From Enterococcus lacertideformus (GTDB lineage Bacteria; Bacillota; Bacilli; Lactobacillales; Enterococcaceae), in assembly GCA_015680865.1 (NCBI GenBank), contig JADAKE010000013.1:1-64000 (forward strand): DNA of 64,000 nucleotides, written 5' to 3'. A program made the position numbers and the translations under genes. Within the stretch, counting starts at the first letter, position 1, and every line of letters starts with the position of its first letter. The notes beneath the pieces were generated by a model that made no database searches, was not told the origin of the DNA, and worked only from the letters and a program-made list of their open reading frames with translations. Shown here piece after piece: positions 57,223-64,000 of this stretch.

Positions 57223-58604
57223 ATGTTTTCAAAAGTTTTGATAGATAATCGTGGCGAAATCGCTGTACGAATTATTCGCGCTTGTCGTGAGCTTGGTATC
57301 CAGACTGTTGCTGTGTATTCACAAGCGGATGCTGATGCATTGCATACTCAACTTGCAGATGAAGCAATTTGCATCGGACCGGCTAAAGCGACTGATTCTT
57401 ATCTGAATGTACAAGAGGTTTTGAGTGCAGCGATTGTGACCAAAGCAGAAGCGATACACCCAGGTTTTGGTTTTTTATCAGAAAATAGCCGTTTTGCTTC
57501 AATGTGTGAAGAGTGTAATATTGTATTTATTGGACCGAAAAGCCGAACGATTGATGCAATGGGAAATAAAATAAATGCACGTCGTTTGATGCAAGAAGCA
57601 GAAGTTCCCGTTATTCCAGGAAGTGATGGCATATTATCAACAGTTGAAGAAGCACTAAAAGTAGCAGATACGATTGGTTATCCAGTCATGCTTAAAGCTG
57701 CCGCTGGTGGTGGATGTAAGGGGATCCGTAAGGTCTTATCAAAAGAAGAATTACCACAACATTTTTCTTCTGCACAACAAGAAGCTACAGTAGCTTTTGG
57801 AAATGATGAAATGTACCTAGAAAAGATCATTTATCCAGCTAGACATATCGAAGTACAGATTTTAGGAGATCATTATGGAAACGTCCTTCATTTAGGTGAA
57901 CGTGACTGTTCTCTTCAAAGAAATAATCAAAAAGTCTTAGAAGAATCCCCTTCTGTAGTTATTTCAAAAAGTAAAAGAAAACAATTAGGCGCAGCCGCTG
58001 TACGAGCAGCTAAAGCGGTTCATTATGAAAACGCTGGGACCATTGAGTTTTTTATGGATGAAGCAGGCGATTTTTATTTTATGGAAATGAATACGCGAAT
58101 CCAGGTTGAACATCCTGTGACAGAAATGGTCACTAACATTGATTTAGTAAAAAAGCAAATTGAAGTTGCTTCTGGACAAGCTCTGGAAATCACACAAGAA
58201 GAAGTCATTTTCTCTGGGCATGCCATTGAATGTCGTATTAATGCTGAAAACCCAGCCTTTCATTTTGCGCCATCCCCAGGAATGATTAAGAACTTATTGC
58301 TACCTGCTGGAGGAATGGGGCTTCGAGTGGATAGTGCTGTTTATCCTGGTTATATATGATCCCACCTTATTATGATTCAATGATCGCTAAAGTGATTGTT
58401 CACGGAGATACTCGTTTTGAAGCTTTGATGAAGATGCAACGAGCATTAAGTGAGATCGTCACAGATGGCGTAATTACAAATGCAGAGTTCCAAATGGATT
58501 TGATTAGTCATCCGGCAGTCATTGCAGGTGATTACAGCACTGCATTTTTACAAGAAGAATTTTTACCGAACTGGACACCTGAAACAGAGATAGGAGAAGA
58601 GTAG
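57223..58604 (+). pseudogene. accC: Biotin carboxylase of acetyl-CoA carboxylase, frameshifted, with two unusual substitutions
   Basis: A biotin carboxylase with ATP-grasp domain: EAIHPGFGFLSEN, MGNKINARRLM, IEVQILGD, RDCSLQRNNQK, EMNTRIQVEHPVTEM. Near 58351-58358 the frame breaks in TATATATG after YPGY; the next frame gives IPPYYDSMIAKVIVHGDTR and the normal end. The ATP-binding glycine loop reads GGGCKGI (Cys165 at 57715-57717, where Gly is expected), and the start reads LIDNRGEIA where LIANRGEIA is usual. Native length about 460 residues. It carboxylates biotin on AccB. Confidence 0.9.
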
Positions 58605-59474
58605 ATGGCTTTATTCAAAAAGAAAAAATACATTCGAATTAATCCAAATCGAGCTGATCATCCAACGAATATGCCGTCTATTCCAGATAACATGTGGGCT
58701 AAATGTCCTAATTGTAAACATATCATTTATACAAAAGACATCGGTGATGAAAAAGTTTGTCCACATTGTGGCTATAATTTTCGTATTGGTGCATGGCAAC
58801 GATTAGCAATCATCATTGATGAGAAAAGTTTAGAAGAATGGGATACAGATTTAGTGACGACATATCCGTTAAAATTCCCTGATTACGAAGAGAAAATCAA
58901 AACGATGCAGGAAAAAACAGGATTGCATGAAGCGGTGTTGACAGGAAAAGCAACGATCCACGGTCTGCCATTTGCGATTGGTGTCATGGATTCTAATTTC
59001 ATCATGGGTAGTATGGGAACCGTTGTTGGTGAGAAAATCACCCGTTTGTTTGAACGGGCTGAAAAAGCTGGCTTACCCGTTGTCTTGTTCACCGCTTCTG
59101 GAGGAGCCAGAATGCAATAAGGTATTTTTTCTTTGATGCAGATGGCGAAGATTTCGGCTGCAGTTAAACGTCACAGCAATGCTGGTTTGTTTTATTTAAC
59201 AATCTTAACTGATCCTACTACTGGAGGCGTTACAGCTAGTTTTGCGATGGAAGGGGATATTATTCTTGCAGAACCGCAAAGCTTGATTGGATTTGCCGGC
59301 AGACGGGTGATCGAACAAACAATCAAACAAGAGTTACCAGAAAATTTTCAAAAAGCTGAGTTTCTTCTTAGTCATGGCTTTGTCGATAAAATTGTGCCAA
59401 GGAAAGAACTGAAGGAAACTATTCATCATTTATTGGAAGTTCATACACAGAAAGGTTGGATATATCATGGATAA
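58605..59474 (+). pseudogene. accD: Acetyl-CoA carboxylase carboxyltransferase beta subunit with a premature TAA
   Basis: A zinc finger ([23 protein letters not shown] in short blocks) is followed by the crotonase-like fold. After ASGGARMQ a TAA at 59118-59120 replaces the expected GAA; the frame continues [18 protein letters not shown] and [18 protein letters not shown] to the stop at 59472-59474. Native length 289 residues. It begins directly after the accC stop and overlaps accA by eight bases. Confidence 0.92.
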
Positions 59475-60246
59475 AACAGCACATGAGATCGTTCAGCTGG
59501 CACGTGAGAAGGATCGTTGGACTAGCCTTGATTGTTTTGAAGCGATTTTTGAAGACTTTCAAGAATTTCACGGGGATCGGCTGTTTGGTGATGATGAAGC
59601 AGTTGTTGGTGGTATCGCTAATTTAGACAAAAAACCAGTGATCGGGATACAAAAAGGACGTGATCTACAAGAAAACATTCGCAGAAATTTTGGTTCGCTA
59701 CATCCTGAAGGTTATCGGAAAGCTCTAAGATTGATGAAGCAATCAGAAAAATTCAATCGACCAATCATCACATTCATCAATACTGCAGGTGCTTATTGTG
59801 GGATTGGTGCAGAAGAACGTGGTGAAGGAGAAGCGATAGCTCGCAATCTGTTAGAGATGTCTGATCTAAAAGTACCGATTATTGCCATTATTATTGGTGA
59901 AGGTGGCAGTGGCGGTGCTTTAGCCTTAGGTCTAGCAGATGAAGTGTGGATGTTAGAACAAACGATTTATGCCGTTTTATCTCCAGAAGGTTTTGCTTCA
60001 ATCCTTTGGAAAGATGGAAATCGAGCAGCTGAAGCAGCTGAACTCATGAAAGTAGCGGCAGCTGAACTTTTAGAATTGGACGTTATTGACCGTGTCATAC
60101 CAGAAACGTTTAATGGTCAACCTTTATGCAAAGAAAAAGTAAGCCGTATGATACAAAAGTCTTTGATAGAAAAACTGACGGAATTATGCAGGTATTCAAC
60201 AGAGGAATTAATTGAACAAAGATATCAAAGGTTTCGGAAATTTTAA
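59467..60246 (+). CDS. accA: Acetyl-CoA carboxylase carboxyltransferase alpha subunit
   Basis: 259 residues: [70 protein letters not shown] and [13 protein letters not shown]. With AccD it transfers the carboxyl group to acetyl-CoA, giving malonyl-CoA. Intact. One conserved Pro (NFGSPHPEG) is Leu here. It ends the operon before a strong terminator. Confidence 0.95.
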   Translation: MDKTAHEIVQLAREKDRWTSLDCFEAIFEDFQEFHGDRLFGDDEAVVGGIANLDKKPVIGIQKGRDLQENIRRNFGSLHPEGYRKALRLMKQSEKFNRPIITFINTAGAYCGIGAEERGEGEAIARNLLEMSDLKVPIIAIIIGEGGSGGALALGLADEVWMLEQTIYAVLSPEGFASILWKDGNRAAEAAELMKVAAAELLELDVIDRVIPETFNGQPLCKEKVSRMIQKSLIEKLTELCRYSTEELIEQRYQRFRKF

Positions 60247-60267
60247 TTGAACTTTTAACAAAATAAG

Positions 60268-60320
60268 GTGCCCCAAAAAGTTATCATTTTTATAGACAAC
60301 TTTTTGGGGCCATTTATTTT
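60268..60320 (+). terminator. Terminator of the fatty-acid operon
   Basis: GCCCCAAAAAGTT (60270-60282) pairs perfectly with AACTTTTTGGGGC (60298-60310), followed by a T-rich stretch. Confidence 0.9.
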
Positions 60321-60502
60321 TCCTAACTTTTTTCATTTTAATAATAGTTGTTATAAAATAAATATTCTTTTTATAAGATTATATACATTTTAAAGTTGAT
60401 AAAATACATAATTTTAAATAAATATTCAAATAAATATTTTTTTTTGAAATTTTCATGCTATAATGAGTTCACTTATCAAAAAAGTTTCATAGTAGGAGGA
60501 AA

Positions 60503-61333
60503 AAAATTTTAGGTATCTTTACAACACTTTTTGCTTTAATCATTTTAGGAGCATGTGGGAGTAACAGTAGTACTGCTTCTAACTCATCGAATCAAGCAGG
60601 GGATAAATTGGCAATAATCAAAGAAAGTGGCGTCTTAAAAGTTGCTACATCTGCTGATTATGCACCATTTGAATTTCATACGATGATTGACGGTAAAGAT
60701 AAAATTTTTGGATCTGATATTGATTTAGTCATGGCCATTGCTGAAGAACTAGGTGTTAAGCTTGAAGTATCAGATATGAATTTCAATACCGTATTAGCTT
60801 CGTTGAAAGAGGGAAAAACAGATCTTGCGATTTCTGCCATTTCAGCAACGAAGGAAAGAAAACAACAATTTGACTTTACAAATGATTACTATAACCCACC
60901 ACAAGTAGTCATTATCAATAAAAAGAATAAAGCTACTTATAATAGTGTCAATGCATTAAAAGGGAAAAACGTAGGAGTACAAAAAGGTTCGATCCAAGAA
61001 GAAATCGTCCAACAACAAATTAAAGGTGCAAAAATTGTAACCATTGATAAAGTTCCTAATATGATCGTTGAAATCAATCAAGGTTCATTAGATGCAGTGG
61101 TTGTGGAAAAAACAATTGCACAATCTTATGTGGTACAAAATCCTGATTTGATGATTGCAAATATCACGCTAGAGCCGTCACCAGAGGAAGCTTTTGCAAT
61201 TGCTTTACCTAAAGGCAATAGTAAGTTACAAAAAGAATTAAACCGCATCATCCAAAAGTTGATGGATGAAGGGAAAATTGAAGAATTTATTCAAAAAAAT
61301 AATGAACTAGCTGAAAAAACAGCAACAGAATAG
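60503..61333 (+). pseudogene. Amino-acid ABC transporter substrate-binding lipoprotein, start codon missing
   Basis: The frame encodes a lipoprotein signal (KKILGIFTTLFALIILGAC, lipobox L-G-A-C) and then a periplasmic-binding-protein type 2 domain (VLKVATSADYAPFEFH, GSDIDLVMAIAEELG, TDLAISAISATKERK, NVGVQKGSIQEE). AGTAGGAGG is directly followed by AAAAAAATT: the ATG expected after it is absent and no other usable start precedes the signal. The TTG at 60608 would give a protein without export signal. The ligand is likely glutamine, arginine or another polar amino acid. Confidence 0.8.
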
Positions 61334-61345
61334 AGGTTAACAAGT

Positions 61346-62029
61346 GTGGATTTTTCTTTTTTAGACAAATATTTTCCTTACTTTATATCAGGTACAGGAA
61401 TTACAATCATTATTTCAATTGTGACAATTATCTTAGGAACATGTATTGGTTTGGTGATGGCACTAATGAAACTTGCCAAAAATAAACCAATGAACTTCTT
61501 AGCCAATATCTATATCGAATTACTTCGTGGTACGCCGATGCTTTTACAAATCATGATTGGCTTTTTATTACTCCAACGTTTTTTTCCTTCAAAAAGTGTT
61601 GAAATAGGTGTCCTAACTATTGATCTTGGTCGCTTGATTCCTGGTATGATTATTTTATCTTTAAACTCTGGTGCCTATGTGGCTGAAATTATTCGTGGCG
61701 GAATCCTAGCTGTTAATCATGGACAAACTGAAGCCTCTTATTCCTTAGGGATGCGTCCAGCACAGACGATGCGTTATGTCATTTTGCCTCAAGCGTTAAG
61801 AAATATTTTACCTCCTTTAGGTAATGAGTTCATTACGCTAATCAAAGATTCTTCACTTTTAACTACTATCGGCATCAATGAACTGATGGGAGCTGCTCAA
61901 ATCGTTATATCGAATGCGTATATTCCGTTAGAACCCTATTTTGTAGCTGCAACTGTTTATTTGGGGATGACGTTTGTGACTTCACGTTTGTTGAATAAAT
62001 GGGAACGAAAACTAGGTAAAGGATATTAA
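61346..62029 (+). CDS. Amino-acid ABC transporter permease (HisM/GlnP type)
   Basis: 227 residues with five membrane segments. IELLRGTPMLLQIMIGF and the EAA loop (EASYSLGMRPAQTMRYVILPQALRNILPPLGNE read in parts) are typical of polar-amino-acid permeases. The GTG at 61346 follows GAGGTTAAC. It lies between the binding protein and ATPase genes and would form a homodimer with the ATPase. Confidence 0.9.
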   Translation: MDFSFLDKYFPYFISGTGITIIISIVTIILGTCIGLVMALMKLAKNKPMNFLANIYIELLRGTPMLLQIMIGFLLLQRFFPSKSVEIGVLTIDLGRLIPGMIILSLNSGAYVAEIIRGGILAVNHGQTEASYSLGMRPAQTMRYVILPQALRNILPPLGNEFITLIKDSSLLTTIGINELMGAAQIVISNAYIPLEPYFVAATVYLGMTFVTSRLLNKWERKLGKGY

Positions 62030-62047
62030 TGGTAGGGAGCGAATAAG

Positions 62048-62782
62048 ATGAGTAGGGCATTGATCGAAATTGAACATTTAAACAAGAAGTATGGTGAAAA
62101 CGAAGTATTAAAAGACATCTCTACGAAAATCTATCCTGGAGAAGTTTTAGTACTTTTAGGACCATCTGGTTCTGGTAAAAGTACGTTGTTAAGGTGTATC
62201 AACTTATTAGAAGTTCCAACTTCAGGAAGAATCGTATTTGATGGGGCGATCATTACAGAGAAACAAAATGATATCTTTAAAACAAGAGAAAAACTGGGCA
62301 TGGTTTTTCAACAGTTTAACTTATTTCCAAATATGACAGTACTAGAAAATATTATCTTGTCACCGATTAAAGTAAAAAAAGTATCAAAAAAAGAGGCAGA
62401 AAAGATTGCCAGAGATTTGTTGGAAAAAGTAGGATTAGCTGATAAAGCAGCTGCATACCCCCAATCTTTATCTGGTGGACAACAACAAAGAGTCGCTATT
62501 GCTCGAGCTCTTGCAATGCAACCTGATGTGATGTTATTTGATGAGCCTACTTCAGCACTTGATCCAGAAATGGTCGGTGAAGTATTAGAAATCATACTAC
62601 AATTAGCCAAAGAGGGGATGACCATGATCATTGTGACACATGAAATTGGGTTTGCAAAAGAAGTAAGTAATCGAATTCTTTTTATAGATGGCGGAGTCAT
62701 CGTTGAAGAAGGCACACCTACTGCAATTTTTGAGCAAACAAAGCACCCAAGGACAGTTGATTTTTTATCAAAAATATTGTAA
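62048..62782 (+). CDS. Amino-acid ABC transporter ATP-binding protein (GlnQ type)
   Basis: 244 residues: Walker [11 protein letters not shown]-loop [17 protein letters not shown], signature [15 protein letters not shown], Walker [17 protein letters not shown] and switch His in VTHEIGFA. Highest similarity is to glutamine/arginine importers. Intact. GGTAGGGAG precedes the ATG. Confidence 0.95.
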   Translation: MSRALIEIEHLNKKYGENEVLKDISTKIYPGEVLVLLGPSGSGKSTLLRCINLLEVPTSGRIVFDGAIITEKQNDIFKTREKLGMVFQQFNLFPNMTVLENIILSPIKVKKVSKKEAEKIARDLLEKVGLADKAAAYPQSLSGGQQQRVAIARALAMQPDVMLFDEPTSALDPEMVGEVLEIILQLAKEGMTMIIVTHEIGFAKEVSNRILFIDGGVIVEEGTPTAIFEQTKHPRTVDFLSKIL

Positions 62783-62804
62783 AAATAGCTAAATTTTATA
62801 GGAA

Positions 62805-62857
62805 CGACTACGAATATTCTTCTGACTGGGATATGGAAGACATTCGTAGTTTTTTGT
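62805..62857 (+). terminator. Terminator of the ABC transporter operon
   Basis: ACTACGAAT (62807-62815) pairs with ATTCGTAGT (62842-62850), then T run. Confidence 0.85.
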
Positions 62858-63213
62858 TAAAAGGAGTCAACTAAGAATTAATTTTAGCAGATTAGCAGGT
62901 CAGAAAATTATTCGTCTCACTCTTTTAACTTATATGAAGACAGTAGGTTCTTGTGAGCGAATGGGAGAGGCGGACCAATTATTTTTTATGTTGAAATAAG
63001 AGAAGGGTCAGTATACTTTATAAGAATAAATTCAATCTGTGTATTTTTATAAAAATCTCAGAGTGTTTTATTTGTAGGTTCTCTATGTACATTTAAATTG
63101 ATTTATAAAAATAATGAACAAGTAAAAGGAGATATATTTTTTTGCTCCTATATGACTTAATCTGCTAGTATATTTGAAGCTTTTTCTTTAATTAAGTTTT
63201 TATTAAAAAAATA
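62858..63213. other. Gene-free stretch before the type VII locus
   Basis: I see no gene, no RNA and no strong repeat. Confidence 0.5.
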
Positions 63214-63243
63214 TTGACAAATTTAATTGAAAACGTATACAAT
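63214..63243 (+). promoter_or_regulatory. Sigma-A promoter of esxA
   Basis: TTGACA (63214-63219), an 18-base spacer and TACAAT (63238-63243), 41 bases upstream of esxA. Confidence 0.8.
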
Positions 63244-63283
63244 ATCTGTGTACATAAAATGAATATAGACTGGAGAGGTTAGA

Positions 63284-63580
63284 ATGGCAGGAGCAATTTC
63301 CGTCACACCCGAACAACTGAAGTCACAAGCAAAGGTTTATACACAGTCACAGCAACAAATTCAAGATGCGATTCGTAAGGTGAATTCAATGAATCAACAA
63401 ATCGCTCAAGAATGGAAGGGACAAGCGTTTCAATCGTATTTGGAACAGTACAAATAATTAGAAGGAAATGTCAAAAAAATGGAAGAATTATTGCTTAGTA
63501 TCAATAGTCAGTTGAACAAGTATGCAGATACAGTTGCGCAACGTGATCAACAAGATGCAAGTTCTTTCGGCTTAAGCTAA
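63284..63580 (+). pseudogene. esxA: WXG100 protein EsxA with an in-frame TAA
   Basis: 98 residues if read through, a helical hairpin: ISVTPEQLKSQAKVYTQS, the turn EWKG (WxG, Trp near residue 44), then the second helix. A TAA at 63455-63457 follows QSYLEQYK where a Gln codon is likely; the frame continues [19 protein letters not shown] and [12 protein letters not shown], which carries the Y-x-x-x-D/E-type secretion signal. EsxA is the small dimeric substrate of type VII secretion. The stop would remove most of the second helix. Confidence 0.9.
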
Positions 63581-63593
63581 AACTATAAAATAA

Positions 63594-63629
63594 GAGCGCC
63601 AGGGCAATTCATTGCGCAGGCGTTTTTTG
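63594..63629 (+). terminator. Hairpin between esxA and esaA
   Basis: CGCC-A-GGGCAAT pairs with ATTGCGC-A-GGCG, followed by T6. It can reduce transcription into the secretion machinery genes, leaving esxA expressed more strongly. Confidence 0.75.
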
Positions 63630-63648
63630 TTTAGGAGAGAAGAGCAAA

Positions 63649-64000
63649 TTGAAACATAAACTAAAAGAGTATTTTCCAATCCTTGCAATTCTGATAGGAA
63701 GTCTTTTGCTTTTATCTATTCTTTCGTATATTGGTTTCAAAAGTGAAAATGTTCAACAAATATCTAATGAAAAAACGAAAAAAATGCAATATGTATTGGT
63801 GAATGAGGATAAAGGAACAGTTTTTGAAGGAAGAACCTACATGCTAGGGACTGATTTTGTTACGTTGATCAATCAAGATACAGCAAATCGTTGGGAAACA
63901 ACTACAAGAGACATCGCTAGTCGGGGAGTAAAAGAAGGACAATTTGATGCTCAGATCATTATTCCACAAGATTTTTCAGCACGACTACTTTCCTTACAAA
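63649..64000 (+). CDS. esaA: EsaA, type VII secretion membrane protein (partial, 5' end)
   Basis: The open frame from a TTG (after AGGAGAGAAGAG) to the window edge encodes 117 residues: a basic start, one membrane segment (FPILAILIGSLLLLSILSYIG), then an extracellular region with YVLVNEDKGTVFEGRTYMLG and WETTTRDIASRGVKEGQFDAQIIIP, read in parts. The V-N-E-D-x-G and ASRG-x-x-x-G-x-F-D blocks are typical of the YhgE/Pip and EsaA family, and the position after esxA fits. The remaining locus lies outside the window. Confidence 0.85.
   Translation, partial: MKHKLKEYFPILAILIGSLLLLSILSYIGFKSENVQQISNEKTKKMQYVLVNEDKGTVFEGRTYMLGTDFVTLINQDTANRWETTTRDIASRGVKEGQFDAQIIIPQDFSARLLSLQ

Noticed and set aside
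62308..62715. 135-codon reverse-strand frame in the ABC ATPase gene
   Set aside because: It is opposite an intact, motif-complete ATPase.
26790..63457. Reassignment of TAA/TAG to a sense amino acid to explain the in-frame stops
   Set aside because: Many intact genes here end in TAA or TAG, the expected residues differ (Glu, Gln, Lys), and most other lesions are frameshifts.

Overview
The window is a low-GC Firmicutes chromosome and almost certainly Enterococcus, probably the E. faecium/hirae/durans side of the genus. Genus-typical loci support this: a wzy/wzx plus CDP-glycerol surface-polysaccharide cluster, the envelope-stress system liaFSR, a GH18 chitinase next to an AA10 lytic polysaccharide monooxygenase (LPMO), clpE next to a DUF1827 gene, ptsHI followed by the glycolipid synthases bgsA/bgsB, and the fabT-to-accA fatty-acid operon. 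No rRNA, tRNA or CRISPR array was seen.

Layout. 1-8.9 kb: tail of a surface-polysaccharide cluster (sugar transferase end, Wzz-like membrane protein, EpsG-type polymerase, glycosyltransferases, TagF-like transferase, flippase, TagD, epimerase). 9-12.4 kb: serine hydrolase, mltG, greA. 12.4-13.2 kb: internally deleted IS3-family element sitting in the loop of the greA terminator. 13.3-15.8 kb: liaFSR. 16-20.9 kb: ktrA, a HesB-like gene, a 2-hydroxyacid dehydrogenase, DUF1189, GtrA, sodA and a cold-shock gene. 21-24.3 kb: decayed block (Mga-like regulator, gene remnant, Mur-ligase-like pseudogene). 24.7-29.7 kb: LCP protein, tspO, chitinase, LPMO, DUF697. 29.9-37.3 kb: rlmD, recX, mutY, DUF402, GNAT, AI-2E transporter, CNNM/CorC transporter. 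37.4-43.7 kb: prfC, wecB, DUF1827, clpE. 44.3-48.8 kb: ptsHI, bgsA, bgsB. 48.9-51.4 kb: NAD-binding dehydrogenase, ykuJ-like gene, GIY-YIG nuclease. 51.7-60.2 kb: fatty-acid operon. 60.5-62.8 kb: amino-acid ABC transporter. 63.3-64 kb: start of a type VII secretion locus (esxA, esaA).

The dominant feature is the density of broken reading frames. About half of the lesions are one-base losses in A or T runs. Eight are single-base nonsense changes, all giving TAA or TAG. Two are larger deletions: about 90 codons in clpE and about 30 codons in fabH. Two genes have lost a start codon. Genes expected to be essential or important are hit (acpP, fabF, accB, accC, accD, prfC), so many lesions may be assembly or read errors. 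The larger deletions, the short tandem duplications and the degraded 21-24 kb block look more like real decay. The sequence alone cannot separate these. Each broken gene is annotated at its inferred native extent and the lesion is named.

Functionally the window centres on the cell envelope: polysaccharide assembly, glycolipids, LiaFSR surveillance, LCP attachment, MltG and membrane lipid synthesis under FabT control.
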